Shown in pieces: positions 12,342 through 25,042 of a DNA stretch of 64,000 bases. The DNA is from Przewalskia tangutica. Lineage: Eukaryota; Streptophyta; Magnoliopsida; Solanales; Solanaceae. The stretch spans positions 30,720,485 to 30,784,484 of the forward strand of contig CM056725.1 in assembly GCA_029844215.1 (NCBI GenBank), read 5' to 3'. Position 1 is the stretch's first letter, and every line of letters begins with the position of its first letter. A program made the position numbers and the translations under genes. Below the pieces are notes generated by a model, which made no database searches, was not told where the DNA came from, and saw nothing but the letters and a program-made list of their open reading frames with translations.

Positions 12342-13310
12342 TTACCACAAACACCTCTCTCCGGGGTTTAAAATATACTTCCTTCGCATCTTCTCCTTAC
12401 AAAAGAAATGATCACATCTATGCTCGCCATACATGCTCGCTTCTCCCTTTACTCGTCGTGATACCACTTTTGTCACTTTGCCGCGAGGTTCTAGTGTCAC
12501 CCGGCGACCCAACAAATGGTGCCGGCTGCGCGATCCACGAGGATGTCGTACACTCGAACTCTTACCACGTTTACGATCGCTTGGTTCCAAAACTGGGTTA
12601 CTATCTCTAACGTGGTCATCATTAGCGGGAACACTTTGGATGGATTTCGATACTTTCGAACATAACAACACGAAAGACGGACGTCTTCCTCGCAAGTCGG
12701 ACCGCAATTGCTAACATATGGGCAACCTGGCCTATTCTTCACATGAACTAAAAAGGCCCAAAGTAACTCGGGCTAAGTTTCCTCTGTTTTCCAAAACTCG
12801 TCACACCCAACCCGGGGTGGTACTTTCAAAAAGACCGACCGTCAACCTGAACTCTAAGCGTCGTCGCCGATAATCCGCCGCGATTCTCCGAGTGCGAGAA
12901 TCTCTTAGACAAGCTTTACCTCATCCACGTCTGCTGGAACAAGCCTGAACCAACTATTTGAATCTTGCCAACATCGAACCAATCGACCGGCGACTTACAC
13001 ATCCACCCCTACAAGGCTTCATAAGGCGACATCCGAACACTGAAACGGTAGCTTAAACGCTCCTCCGGGAGACAACAATCCTCGCAACTACCCCGAAATC
13101 CACACGCCCGGCCGAGGCGAATGCGATCTGAGACTCACTGAGTTCTTAACCTGCACGTAAACCTTTCGAAACAAAACGATCGTACCACTGGCTCCATGCG
13201 CCATAAGGTGAAGGTAGGCACCCCGTGCGGCCTTACAACCTTTCTGATAAATCAACACTGCCGAGTAAACGGTCTTTGCTAGAAAACAAGGCGGTGACCT
13301 CGCCTGACTC
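12342..13310 (-). pseudogene. R5 integrase remnant
   Basis: Remains of the gypsy integrase, which joins element cDNA to chromosomal DNA in the nucleus. In minus order there is a central-domain tail with motifs readable as SPYEAL and CKSPVDWFDVG (about 13040-12960). A C-terminal part around 12742-12500 has VRKY, then DPSKVFP- and NDDHVRDSNP-like segments in alternating frames. The HHCC finger and the first catalytic Asp region are not seen. At least four frame changes occur. The matching stretch in R6 (28861-29510) has the same content, so the truncation predates both copies or was inherited. A chromodomain is not recognisable. Confidence 0.6.
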
Positions 13311-13880
13311 ATCGGTCGAACGCATCCACGAACTCGTATGCTGGTTAACTAAACTTGGGCCTAACACCCTCGTGACCCTATCACAAGGCGGGACCACCAC
13401 AAACTGACCCCATCACCAAACAGGCCGCGGGTTGACCCGCAACATGGCCTCAACCCTACCCGGCATCGCGCAAAACACTAGCTCCCCGATCCGGAACCAT
13501 TTCACAAATCACGTTACGAAAACCTAGCGGTCTTCCTAGCTCAACTACCCTCTTTCATATCACACTACTCAGGGACTTATCCCAAAAACATAGCTCACGT
13601 GTACTATGCACTCCGATAAGGATCAAACATAACACTACACCTATACTCGAGATGGCCTTACCTCTAAGGTCTCCACGTATAAAACTCTAAGGCTCACACC
13701 TTCTCTATCCCCCAAATCTTACTTGGTTAACTAACCAAGATTTCTAATTACAATTTACACACTGCTATCAGAACATAGCACTTATGATATACCCATCTTA
13801 TCATACATACTGATCTCTAGAGGGTTAAGGATATATCTAAATCTCATCGCTTCTCCTTAGTCGTTCTAATCAAACACGCC
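13311..13880 (-). other. R5 conserved spacer between gag and integrase
   Basis: About 570 bp without a readable protein, sitting where PR-RT-RNase H should be. It aligns by eye with R6 (28221-28860), R9 (47215-47640) and in part R4 (36838-36960). The best conserved phrase, on minus, is GGTCACGAGGGTGTTAGGCC followed by CAAGTTTAGTTAA and GAGTTCGTGGATGCGTTCGA. Confidence 0.5.
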
Positions 13881-14469
13881 CGTAGCGCATAGCTAGGGAG
13901 GATGACGAACTACCCACGATCACGAAGGCTAAGTCTTCCTACTAAGACACTCTCGACATCAAACCCACGGCGGTCGCCATACAACCGGTACCAACTAAAA
14001 GACGACATTCCGGGATGACGTGCATCGCAATGAGCCGGAAACTCGAGCTCGACCAACTCCTGCGTACGAACGTCACGAAATCCGTGGAAGACCACTGACC
14101 GGTGGATGTGCATAACCTAATCTAATGGTGAGGCGACTTGCCTCGAAAGTTACCAAAGGACCTTGCTGTTCTGGCCCTCTTCTGCTGTCCTTGGTTAACC
14201 CGTCGATCTCTACGTTTCTCGGCCTGTTGTGCATAAGCCCGACCACAGGCCATGCTCAACCAATCAAGAATTACTCTTGCACAACCTCTCTAAGATATTC
14301 ATCAAGACTCGCGGTACATCGGTATACTCTGGTAGCCAAATCCATAGCTAATGTGGTCGCCTCTTTGCAATCTATATTCATTGTTCTCGATGCGTGGGCG
14401 AAGGTTCAAATGTCATGGCGCGATGAAGGCTATGCCGCCGTGCTAAACTCTCTGAAATTTGGTGGCGAG
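13881..14469 (-). pseudogene. gag: R5 gag, 3' part (split by R6)
   Basis: C-terminal part of the R5 Gag gene; the 5' part lies at 33212-33330. The minus strand can be matched through about 14450-14130 with the R6 Gag copy (27640-27960), for example the TTAGCACGGCGGC and GTCTTGATGA blocks. Frames are broken repeatedly. Plus-strand ORFs of 131 and 60 codons over this stretch are shadows. The zinc knuckle expected near 13900-14000 is not intact. Confidence 0.55.
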
Positions 14470-14863
14470 TCGTTATACCCGTATTTTCAGTATATGCGTG
14501 GGGCGTGCGAGAAAATTTGAACTTGAAGATTTGGCTTGGCCGATTTATTTTTGTGCACAACCCCGATTAGAGTCGTTTTGAAACGTTTTCCACGACTTTC
14601 GTAGGGAATTTTCGGCTATGTCATTTTTAATTTTTGCGGATTTTTAGAGAGACGAAACATTTTGGACCAACAAGAGAGCGACACTTGTCACCTTCTCATT
14701 GGAACACCTTGGCGGTCAAGGGTGGCGAAAGTGAGCCTATTTTGTCATGGAGTTGGTAGGATATTTGTGTGTTAGTTGGTTAAGGGGGCACTTGGCAAGA
14801 TCTTGGCCCTACACTTGCCTTGCACTTGGCATGATCTTGGCCATTGGTTGGCCTTGGCTTATA

Positions 14864-14873
14864 CTATAAATAC
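14864..14873 (+). promoter_or_regulatory. R6 5' LTR TATA box
   Basis: CTATAAATAC lies upstream of a C-rich transcribed stretch (14920-15100) and a telo-box-like AAACCCTAA at 15227-15235. Likely the element promoter, now separated from its internal region by R7. Confidence 0.6.
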
Positions 14874-16429
14874 CCTTAGGATGACTTCTTCATCCATTCC
14901 AAATATTTCCTAAGTGTTAGAAATCCTCCTCCCTTGAAAGAGTTGTTCGTCCCCTCCCCTTGTGAGGCCTTAGCGAGAGTCCCCTTGGCGAGAGTTCCCC
15001 ACAGTGGGGTAGGTAGAGGTATACACCCCCCCTCTTGTGGTGCTAGCCGTGGGGTACCCCCCCCTAGCCTAGTTGTTTTCGTATAAATACCCCCCTCTTG
15101 GTAGAAATACTCTCAAAAGTATTGTTATAATGCCCAAATTACCTTAGCCTTCTACCTTGTAGTATTCTAAGGTTATGCCTATACGAAAAGCCCAGAAAAT
15201 ACAATTATACTTAGTGATCCAAACCGAAACCCTAAGGAAAATCTTCACCGTAGTTGAAGTCATAAGTAGAAGTTGGTTAGAACTTCTAAAGGTTGTTTGG
15301 AGGCGAGTCGGAGGCTTGCAGATGAGCTAAACCTTGCTCAGGATCGACATTTAAACTAGGATAATTATGGGCTTATCAAGGTAATTATCTTGTCCCCCTA
15401 TTGTAATTGGAAATTACATGTTGTTAGATTATATAGTTGAAGTATGCTATATATAGTACTGAACATAGTTATCGGCAATGTCTTTTGACTTAAGCCTGAA
15501 TTTAAAGAAGAATCTTGTTTGTAATTACATAGGTGTATTCTGATGAGACTTGTGTAGTAGTACCGTGGAGTAGAATTGTACAGTTAGGGTTAGACGTATA
15601 ACCCCTGGTTGGCTTGGTAGCGGCCTCGGTAGAGGAGGAGATTTCTGTTGCGGGGAGGTCTGCCGAATTTTGGTAGAATGTTCTACGATGAGATCTAAAT
15701 GTTAATAAAGCGCCTTGTGGCCTTATAGGTTGAAGTACTACGTGTGGCGCGATCTACTTGGCTTAAGGAGTAGCCGACGGTTGGAAGTACTTGGAGCGTT
15801 TTGCTATTAGTCGATACTCGTCGCGAGGTATGTGAACCTCTGTCACGACCCATTCCGGGGCCCGTGACTGGTGCCTTACCGGGGCACCCAAGTAGTCATA
15901 CATCAGAGTAATCAGCGGAAACATAAAACAAGACATGAAACAGTTTATAAAACAAGACACAGATTTTGTGAGAAAACGTGGCCTTTCGGCATATATATAT
16001 AATCATGTTTTAGCGATTACATCCATCGCATGTACAACATGACTACAACTTAAGGAAATATACAACTATGGCGGACAGGCCCGCCATACCTCGATCATAC
16101 AAAACTAACTACAACGGGGAGATCATACCAAAAGTAGAGCCTCGGAAGAGATGGAGCTCCCGACACCAACGTAGAGATCCTAAGGATGCGGATCTAGCAC
16201 ACTTTGCCCGCCTCGCGGCATGAACGCAGGCCCCGAAGGAGTCAAGTACAACAGTACTAAGTATGCAGCGTAAAGTACTTAAATGAAACATATCATTTTT
16301 AAAACCGGTTTACAAGTATGTATGAAACAACCAAGAAACCGCATAGTGCCACATCACAAACAAGAGCAACAATAGGTAATCAGAATGAGTCTTGTCTAGG
16401 CTGCGAATGATCGAAACAGGCCACTCGCC

Positions 16430-16700
16430 CCATCATCATTCGCAAGCCTAATCTCGGACTCCCCGAGTCCGCATAGGCCACTCACATGGGCCGCGTGAGG
16501 TATAACCCGCATCGAGGGTAGCTACTCCTCGGCATCGCCCCGGACTCATTGTCCGCATGGCCAGACCGCATGAGGTATAACCCGCATACTAACACGGAAC
16601 TCTCGTAGCTCGCGCATAGGCCCCTGGACCCGCATGAGGTATTCTCGAATCATGGTCCCAGACCGCCTGAGTCTACCCCGCATCGGAGGGCAGCTTAACC
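16430..16700 (-). repeat. R7 3' LTR minisatellite
   Basis: Units of about 45-60 bp containing CGCATGAGGTATAACCCGCAT and CCGCATAGGCCACTC. It is homologous to 23640-23920 in the other LTR and to the repeat slots of R5 and R6. Confidence 0.6.
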
Positions 16701-17852
16701 CCCGGTATCATCTCAAGAGGTGAGTGATAGTATACTAGCATAACAACTTACCTTTAAGTAACACAAGCACAACAAGGATACTCACCTATACCAACGTTAC
16801 AAGATACTAACACACATAGCATCATATCATGTCTACCTATCAAACCATCTTCTTATTCACAATATAAGTCCATTATAAACACATAGGCAAACTTGTTTCT
16901 TTTATCAATCTTAAGTGGTTATACTTACTTCCCATAAAGCTAGTATAACTCTTGAGCTTCGTTTAAAAACCAATTAGTTCTCTTACATTAATAAATGGTT
17001 CGTAGTCCTTTTGAAATGTTTTGGTTCTTTATTATTTAGGCTTAAGCGTGAGGCATTCTTAGTAAGTATTATTCAGGCTTAAGCGTGAGGCATTGCCGTA
17101 AGTATTATTCGATTAACACGTATGCGTCTACCGTACTATATACATATTGTAAAATATCATGCTTTAGGAAGAATCACATACCTTCTCGAAATCCACCGCC
17201 AAGTCGAGTATGTCGCATGAGAGAATCGCCTATAATAGTCACGAGATATCTATCAAGGTCTAGACTATTCGTAGGTCATTCTAAACAGAGGGTCCTCAAT
17301 TACGGAAAGTCGGGCAGACAACCTACGGTGAGTTATATAAGTCTCATTGTGAAAACAGATCTATGTAAATCTGATTTGATTATTCTTCTTTTAAACCCTT
17401 CTAAGTGATTAACACTTCAATTCTATTCTGTGATATACTTCTAAGTATTTATACTATTCTTATTCTACAACAGTAAGTATTCTTTAATTCAAAAGAGGGT
17501 TAGGATTAGTTACCTCGGTAAGCCCAATAATATCCTAGAAAAAGTCGCGCCTGAGCAAGGTTTTGCTCCTAAGTTGTATGCTCCAAGGAAACCTTAGAAT
17601 TTCTTCAAAACTTCTACTATTTGCTAAGGTTTTTGGGGTTGGGTATTTTGGGCATTATAACAATACAAGAAGGCAACTTTTCTACCCCGGGCGGGGGGGT
17701 TGGTTTCGGCTAGGCTAGGGGGTGGGGTAGCCTCGGCCAAGCTTCTCAAGGGGAGGGGTGTGTTTGGACGAAACAACAAGAGGGAGAGGGAGGGATTTGA
17801 GACTTAGGTAGATTGCTCAATTTAGGATGAAATAACTCTTCAACAAGGGGGG

Positions 17853-17862
17853 GTATTTATAG
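17853..17862 (-). promoter_or_regulatory. R7 3' LTR TATA box
   Basis: The minus strand reads CTATAAATAC at the conserved position. Confidence 0.55.
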
Positions 17863-18255
17863 GTCAAGACATGGCCAACCAATGGCCAAGATTATGCCAA
17901 GTGCAAGGCAAGTGTAGGGTGAGGATTTAGGCAAGTGTCCTTGGCCAACTTGCACACAAAATATCTAGCCAACTTTATGACAAGGCTTGGCATCCAATCG
18001 GCCTTATTGCGTGACAAGTCCACCAATGAGAGGGTGGAAAGTGTCGCCTCTCATTGGTCCAAAGTGTTACGTCTCTCGGAAAAATCCGCAAAAATAAGAA
18101 ATGACATAGCGAATTTATCCTATGAAAGCGTGGAAACGTTTTCGGAAAACCGTTCGCTTTGTGAGTTGTGCCTAAAAATCGTCCAAGGCCTAACTTTAAG
18201 ACCAAAACTTTTATGCGTATTCCTTTACGTACATACCTGGAAATACGGTATAACA

Positions 18256-18285
18256 TTCTCCTCCTTAGAAACATTCGTCGAATGT
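18256..18285 (-). other. R7 polypurine tract and adjacent hairpin
   Basis: A purine tract (AAGGAGGAGAA on minus) abuts the 3' LTR. It is preceded by ACATTCGACGAATGT, a shortened form of the hairpin seen at the same place in R4, R5, R6 and R9. Confidence 0.65.
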
Positions 18286-18479
18286 TCCTTCCCAAGCAGA
18301 TAACGATAAGGTTCTTCAAAACTTAAGCAGTTTGCAAAAGCCACACGCCATAAACAACACTTAGGCATAAACGATGATGAAGATTTACAAGTAGGAAAGT
18401 GAATTACGGAGGGTGGGAGCGGTGAGATACTTACGCCTCATGTCCTCGCCGGCTTCCCACGTCATCTCCTCCCGAGCTC

Positions 18480-19810
18480 GTTCGCCACAAGACTTTGACG
18501 GAAGCCACGTCCTTCGTCGCGAGACGCCTAACGACGATCGATTATCGCTATGGGAATCTCTCATACGATAACCCCTCGGTCACTGGACATCGTCAACGGG
18601 TGTACCACTAGATGGATCCGATACATCTCTCCGGCATAGACACGTGAAAAACCGGATGTCGCCTCGGATCGGACGGCGGTCAACTCATAGCAACCTTGCC
18701 TACCTGCGGACAATCGAAGCGACCCGATGTACCTGGTGAGTTTCTTCTTCCCGAATCTCATCACACCTTCATGGGTGACACCTTTAGGAAAACCCAATCA
18801 TGAACCTCGAACTCAAGATGCCGGCGACGATGATCTGCATACGACTTACGACTACGGTGTCAATAGCGCCTCGGATAAGCTTCACCTTATCCACCGCTGC
18901 ACCAAAGCGGTCCCACTAGCCGCCTCGCCCACCTCGAACCAACCTATAGGCGATCTGCACTTCCTCATACAAGGCCTCATAGGCGCCATCCGAATCTTTG
19001 GAGTGGTAGCTATTATTATACGCGAACTCAACGGAGGCAAATGATCCTCCCAACTACCCGAAGTCAATAACACGGGCTCGCAGATATCCTCGAGAGTCCG
19101 GATAGTGCGCTCTGCTGTCGTCTGCGTGGATGAAATGCGATACTCGGGCTCACTGCGTCCTAAACCCCTGCGGAAGGACCTCAGGAAGTTGGCGTAAATC
19201 GGGCTCCTGCATGCGATATGATCAGTAGGGACTCATGCGATCGGCGATCTCTCGGATGTAAAGTCGGCATAATCCTCGGTAGAAAAAGTCGTCTGACGGG
19301 AAGAAAGTGGGCTGATTTCGTCAATGGCCGGCGATAACCCATATAGAATCATGTCTCTCCGAGTGCGAGGTAACCCCGTGATGAAGTCCATGTTGATTAC
19401 CTCCCACTTCGGTCGGGATCTCTATCGCTGTAACAAACCACCGGTCTCGGTGCTCTACCTTCACTGCGACAACACGGGCACCGAGCTACGAACTCGCAAC
19501 GTCCCTTCAAGCCATCCCACCAATACGGATCTAAGGTCGTGGTACATCTTGGTCGACCGGATGGATAGAGTAACGCGCTGTGTGCTTCCCAAGAACCTGC
19601 TGCGAAGTCACGAAACATCCGGAACACACAACACGCCCTCAAATCTTAGCACCCGTGGTGCTACCTCAGGACCCTTGCCCTCACGAAGAGTTGTATCACG
19701 ATATCGAATCAAAGTGGATCCTCGGCTGTTGCCTCTTCACCTCTCCAGCGATGGAAGACTCGGCAACCTCATGAACTCTAACCCATTGCTATCGAGAATC
19801 AATCAAGCGG
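18480..19810 (-). pseudogene. R7 integrase, frameshifted
   Basis: Integrase of a gypsy element. In minus order there is the end of the HHCC zinc finger, readable near 19510-19470 (EFVARC then a second Cys pair). A VEH-RP linker and the start of the catalytic core with MDFI at about 19395 follow, then the LTKSAHFLPVR block near 19310. The core tail has RKCRSPIGWFEVGEA at about 18970-18910. The C-terminal domain has GVMRFGKK and RYIG (about 18770-18710) and a VHPL segment near 18610. These motifs are those of plant gypsy elements of the Tekay/Del type (family knowledge). Several frame changes occur. No chromodomain is recognisable beyond 18560. Confidence 0.78.
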
Positions 19811-19869
19811 ACACCAAGGCTCGCTAATCGGTGCAAATTACGAACCATGTCCCTTCTCTCTGTTGCACA

Positions 19870-20300
19870 TCGATAGGCTCCCATCGACCTACGACTAAGG
19901 GCATACGCCACAACATTGGCCTTGCGGGTGGTACAGGATGTCCACATCGTAATCCTTAAGCAACTCTAACCACCGTCTCGCCGTAAGTTCGGCTCCTCTG
20001 GTGAAGATGTCTTGGAGGCTCTTGTGGTGCGTAAAAATATCCACGTGAACCCATACAAATAGTGCCTCGGATCTTCAAAGCGTGAATCACACCGCCAACT
20101 CCAAATCATGGGTGGGGTAGTTCCTCTGTTTCTTGGTGTCGGGATGCATATGCTATAACTCGCCATCTGCATCAACACACATCCCAACCCGATGCGCGCA
20201 TCACAATACACGACATAACCATCTGGACCTCCGGAAGAGTAAGAGCGGGGCGGTCGTCGGTCTCTCTTCAAGAATGGAAACCACGCTCCAAGCATCATCC
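19870..20300 (-). pseudogene. R7 RNase H domain
   Basis: RNase H removes the RNA strand of the RNA-DNA hybrid during reverse transcription. The minus strand gives GPDGYVVYCDA with the first catalytic Asp at about 20202, then IGLGCVLMQ. After a frame change come remnants readable as THDLELA and HYLYG (about 20110-20060). It lies directly downstream of the reverse transcriptase and upstream of integrase, as in Ty3/gypsy. Confidence 0.78.
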
Positions 20301-20325
20301 ATCAAACTTGCGCCTTACGAGTCGG

Positions 20326-21230
20326 CTAGTCAATGGTGCGAAGATAGAAGCAAACTTCTCCACGAACGCGATAATACCTGCAAGGCCCGAGCTGCGAACC
20401 TCGCCGGAGTAGTAGGTCAGGCAAGTCCCGATCGCCTCGATCTTGGCGTATCAACTCGAATGCCATCGGCCCGACAATATGCCCAAGAAACGCCATCGAA
20501 GTCAACCAAAACTCACATTTGGAAAACTTGGCGTCTGTTGCTGGTCTGGAGAAGCTGTCGGCCTGATCGCCAAACGCTCGCGTGCTCCCGCTCTGGCGAG
20601 AATAAACCAAGATATCATCAATGAACACTATCACAAGCGTGTCCAAAATGGTTTGAACACTCGGTTCATCAAATCCATGAATACCGCGGAGCATTGGTCA
20701 ACCCAAAAGACATGACCACGAACTCATAATGCGTCTGGTCGGAATGCGATCCTAGGGACATCCACCTCTCGACTACTGATGATAGCGATCGCAGATCAAT
20801 CTTGGAAAACATCTCGCACCACGCAGCTGGTCGAACAAATCATCAATCCTAGGAAGGGTATCTGTTCTTAATGGTCACCTTGTTCATTTGCAATGTCGAC
20901 AGCGTGCGGCGTCCGTCCTTCTTCTTCACGAACAATCTGGCGCTCCCGGGGAGAAACACTAGGCCTAATGAAGCCGCTTCTCTAGCAAATCCTAAGTGAT
21001 CCTTCAACTCTCTCAACTCGGCGGGTGCCATTACGTATGGCGGAATGGAAATAGCCGAGTATCCGCAACACATCAATACAAAACTCGATCTCCTCGGGAG
21101 GATACGAGGTCATCTGGAAACACGTCGGGAACTCGTGACTCTGGGCCAGCGGAAAATCTGGTACCGCGACCTCGAGATCAAACACGAACTAGATGGTAGA
21201 TATACCGCCTGCACCATCTTCCTAGCCTTG
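20326..21230 (-). pseudogene. R7 reverse transcriptase, frameshifted
   Basis: The catalytic polymerase that copies element RNA into DNA in cytoplasmic particles. In minus order: a PPEEIEF-type stretch (about 21110), then MAPAELRELKDHL, LPGSARLFVKKKDG (about 20990-20930) and LNKVTIKNRYP-like residues near 20870. The active-site block VIVFIDDILVYS has its Asp pair at about 20619-20614, and AKFSKCEFWL with FLGHIV is near 20530-20480. The order and the FIDD form of the box are typical of Ty3/gypsy. The middle (20700-20850) is in another frame. Length is near the usual size, so the domain is broken by small indels and not deleted. Confidence 0.85.
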
Positions 21231-21299
21231 AGGTAGGAAATAAACCTACCACCGGCGTCTGCGTGCTCCTCACTCAACAATGGCTCGCCGAACTGGAAC

Positions 21300-21660
21300 C
21301 GTACTACTCTCTCCTGCGGTCTACATTGGCATAGCAAGAGGCTAGCCAATCCATCCCCATAATCACGTCAAAGTCAATCATCTCCAACTCTATCAAGTCG
21401 GCAGGTCCGACGATCAGAATGGTCACAGGGCAAGCCCTATATACCCGCCGAGCTACCACCGAATCCCCACCGCGTAGCTACCTCGAGCGGGTCTATGGAC
21501 TCGTGCTCTATCCCTATCCTACTAGCAACAAGGGAGATATATAGGGCAGAGTAGAACCGGATCTATCAAGGCATAAATATCAAACCCAGAACCGATAAGG
21601 TACTGTGGCGACATCGGTGAGGCCTCACGATCCCGCTTACCGACAAAGCATAAATGCGGT
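21300..21660 (-). pseudogene. R7 aspartic protease, frameshifted
   Basis: The protease cleaves Gag-Pol into mature proteins. On the minus strand, around 21570-21530, the sequence is readable as LIDP followed by STL and YISPL, the active-site loop form common in plant gypsy proteases. RIGIEHES and DPLEVAT follow. Near 21380-21340 comes an IELEMIDFDVI then MDWLAS segment, the usual C-terminal protease motif, and CYANVDRR. R4 has the same C-terminal piece at 37205-37385. Frames change at least three times. Confidence 0.75.
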
Positions 21661-21699
21661 TACGAGGACCGCTAGAATCGGGACACGAGCCACGACCTG

Positions 21700-22868
21700 C
21701 GCGACCTGGCCGACCCATGAGCACTCGCCCCGGGCGGTAATCAGGAGATGATGGCGGCACGAGAACCTCGGCGCCGAGCTCTTCCACCAGCGCCACGCCG
21801 GCCGACAGCCGCAAAGTGACCTGCCGCTACAATCAGAACAAGATCCAAAAGTAGTACCACACTTCCCGTAATGGGATCTACCGTGACGGCCACACCGGGT
21901 GGTCCCAGCGCCGCACTCTGCTACTCGACGCTGAAGCCACGGGGCCCCAGTCCGCCAAAATCGCGGTGGCCTTGAGGGCGATGCAGAGTGCTCTGTCCGG
22001 GCCGTGGTGCGACCCAGATCTGGCCGAGGCCGCCACCACGATAACCACCAAGACCCTCCCGCCCCGCCTTCTTCGCCGGGCCGTCGGTCCACTGCCGACC
22101 GCGCCTCGCATCAGGGCGTGAGCTGCGTGCGGTAATGTCCATACCCTGAGAGAAACCCCGCACATGACTCGGCCATATAGTCGTCAGCCCGTGACATAGC
22201 GGTGCACCTATCCTCCATATCTGCTACAATGCTGGGACATATCGAGCCAATGAATCAAACTCGACATTGTACTCCGTGGCGGTCGTCCTCTCGCCTCGAG
22301 TAAAAATCTATCACCCGCGCCTCCTCATCCGTGAGGCAAGAAGTGAGTGAGAAAGCCTCGAGAACTCATCCCAAGTAGGCGGGACGCGTGCTCTCCCGGA
22401 TAACTCCCATGAATCAAACCAATCGATCGCGTGTCACGCGGCCTATGTGAACCAAAGATCACGGACTCGGTCTCCGACGCCCGATCACTCTCAAAATCCT
22501 CTGAATCGGCGGATGAACTCTGCGGATCATCCTCCGCCTCGACCCATAAAACTCCGTGGGCTACAACTCGAAGTCTCGTAGCCTCAAACTCTGCGCCTCG
22601 GGTGAACAACGGCACGATCGAGCTGAGCTGAACCGCATCCACCTCTCTCGATCGGGCCACAACTTTAGCCAAAAGTCGGGCCATCTCTCAGTGCCCTAAC
22701 TCCTCCGCCCAGTGTGGGACGAGGTGGTACGTGGTCTGTGGTTGGGCTGGCGGCGTCATAGAACTCGCCGTCTCGTATAGACTGGGCACGAGCCCTCGTG
22801 ACTCTGGGTGTCTCGCTAGCGACTCCCTACGCTTTGCCCTTCAGGGCGGGTTGCCTTACGCGAGGCAT
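21700..22868 (-). pseudogene. gag: R7 gag, frameshifted
   Basis: Structural Gag protein. The start is the complement of cat at 22866-22868 (MPR then basic residues), placed like the starts of R1, R5, R6 and R9. The Gag core occupies about 22300-22150: the DNA matches R1 (40-260) with EFDSLARY- and DRCTAMSRADDY-like reading. A nucleocapsid zone around 21880-21790 has Cys residues in the pattern CGKCG/CFDC followed by GHFAA, readable only across frame changes. This suggests one CCHC zinc knuckle. Low-complexity Gly/Arg-rich sequence lies between the two. Plus-strand ORFs here are shadows. Confidence 0.72.
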
Positions 22869-22973
22869 AATCGCATAGAAAGGAATACGTTAGAGGTCCA
22901 ACCTATAACACTCTAAAGTACGATCTCGGAATGAGAAGAATGGAAACCAATCCTAAATATCCTATAGCCTCTC

Positions 22974-23007
22974 GATTATTGGTGTGGTGCACAACACACC
23001 GATAATC
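22974..23007 (-). ncRNA. R7 leader stem-loop with GTGCAC loop
   Basis: Arms GATTAT/ATAATC and GGTGTG/CACACC, loop TTGTGCAC on the minus strand; identical to the R5 and R6 copies. Confidence 0.65.
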
Positions 23008-23048
23008 AAGACTTACTAGATACGGTCAGACACTTTCCGAGGATTAAT

Positions 23049-23060
23049 CGCTCGATACCA
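23049..23060 (-). other. R7 primer-binding site
   Basis: The minus strand reads TGGTATCGAGCG, four bases inside the 5' LTR end. Confidence 0.8.
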
Positions 23061-23639
23061 CTTTTGTCACGACCCATTCAGGCCCGTGGATCGTGCCTTA
23101 CCGGCACCCAAGTAGTCATACATCGTAGTAATCCCGGAAACATAAAACAAGACATGAAACAGTTTATAAAACAAGACATGATTTTGTGAGAAAACGTGGC
23201 CTTTCTAATATATATATAATCATGTTTTAGCGATACATCCGACAATGCATAACATGACTACGCACTTCTAAGGAAATATACAACTATGGCGGACAGGGCC
23301 CGCCATACCGATCAGACAAAACTAACTACAACAGGAGATCATACCAAAAGTAGAGCCTCGGAAGAGATGGAGCTCGACACCAACGTAGAGATCCTAAGGA
23401 TGCGGATCTAGCACTGCTGCCCTTACTGCGGCATGAACGCAGCCTCGGCGAGGTCAAGACAACAGTACTAAGTATGCGAAATCAGAAAGTACTTAAATGA
23501 AACATATCATTTTTAAAACCGTTTACAAGTATGTATGAAACAACCAAGGAAACCGCACATAGTGCCACATCACAAACAAGAGCAACAATAGGTAACTGTA
23601 ATGAGTCTTGTCTAGGCTGCGAATGATCAAAACAGGGCC

Positions 23640-23920
23640 ACTCGCCCCCATCATCATTCTCGCAAGCCTAACTCGACTCGAGTCCGCATAGGCCACTCGC
23701 GTGGGCCCGCATGAGGTATAACCCCGCATCGAGGGTAGCTACTCCTCGGCATCGCCCCGACTCGCTGTCGCATGGCCACAGCACGCGTGAGGTATAACCC
23801 CGCATACTAACACGAACTCTCGTAGCTCGCATAGGCCCCCGACCCGCATGAGGTATTCTCGAATCATGGTCGCATCGCTGAGTCTACCCCAGACGGAGGC
23901 GCCTTAACCCCAGATCATCT
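23640..23920 (-). repeat. R7 5' LTR minisatellite
   Basis: The same degenerate CGCATGAGGTATAACC/CGCATAGGCCAC units as 16430-16700, differing by many short indels. Confidence 0.6.
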
Positions 23921-25032
23921 CAAGAGGTGAGTGATAGTATACTAGCATAACAACTTACCTTTAAGTAACACAAGCACAACAAAGATACTCACCTATACCA
24001 ACGTTACAAGATACTAACACACATAGCATCATATCATGTCTACCTATCAAACCATCTTCTTATTCACAATATAAGTGCATTATAAACACATAGGCAAACT
24101 TGTTTCTTTTATCAATCTTAAGTGGTTATACTTACTTCCCATAAAGCTAGTATAACTCTTAAGCTTCGTTTAAAAACCAATTAGTTCTCTTACATTAATA
24201 AATGGTTCATAGTCCTTTGAAATGTTTTCGCTTCTTATTATTTAGGCTTAAGCGTGAGGCATTCGTAAGTATTATTCAAAGCTTAAGCCAGGCATTGCCG
24301 TAAGTATTATTCAGTTAACACATGTACGCTCACCGTACTATATACATATTGTAAAATATCATGCTTTAGGAAGAATCACATACCTTCTCGAAATCCACCG
24401 CCAAGTCGAGTATGTCGCGCAGAGAATCACCTATAATAGTCACAGATATCTATCAAGGTCTAGACTATTCTCAGGTCATTCTAAACAGAGGGTCCTCAAT
24501 TCTACGGAAAGTCGGGCAGCACAACCCTACCGTGAGTTATATAAGTTCATCAGAAAACAGTCCTATGTAAGTCTGGTTTGATTATTCTTCTTTAAACCCT
24601 TCTAAGTGATTAACACTTCAATTCTATTCGTGATATACTTCTAAGTATTTATACTATTCTTATTCTACAACAAGAAGTATTCTTTAATTCAAAAGAGGGT
24701 TAGGATTAGTTACCTCGGTAAGCCCAATAATATCCTAGAAAAGTCGCACCGAGCAAGGTTTTGCTCTAAGTTGTATGCTAAGGAAACCTTAGAAGTTCTT
24801 CACAACTTCTACTAAGTGCTAAGGTATTTGGGCTAGGTATTTTGGGCATTATAACAATACAAGAAGGCAACTTTTCTACCAGGGAGGGGTTGGTTTCGGC
24901 TAGGCTAGGGGTGGGGTAGCCTCGCCAAGCTTCAAGGGAGGTGTGTTTGGACGAAACAACAAGAGGGAGAGGGAGGATTTGAGACTTAGGTAGATTGCTC
25001 AATTTAGGATGAAATAACTCTTCAACAAGGGG

Positions 25033-25042
25033 GTATTTATAG
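25033..25042 (-). promoter_or_regulatory. R7 5' LTR TATA box
   Basis: The minus strand reads CTATAAATAC. As part of the 5' LTR this is the copy that would drive R7 genomic RNA. Confidence 0.6.

Larger units (their letters stand above)
15841..18255 (-). repeat. R7 3' LTR (2.4 kb)
   Basis: Nearly identical to the 5' LTR (23065-25439) in AT-rich parts (compare 16760-16960 with 23960-24160), with small indels around GC-rich triplets. It is about 0.9 kb shorter than other family A LTRs. TATA box at 17853-17862; repeat slot at 16430-16700. No gene. Confidence 0.9.

Noticed and set aside
19324..20624. Plus-strand ORFs of 167, 163 and 90 codons
   Set aside because: They are shadows of the R7 integrase, RNase H and RT, which are clearly readable on the minus strand.
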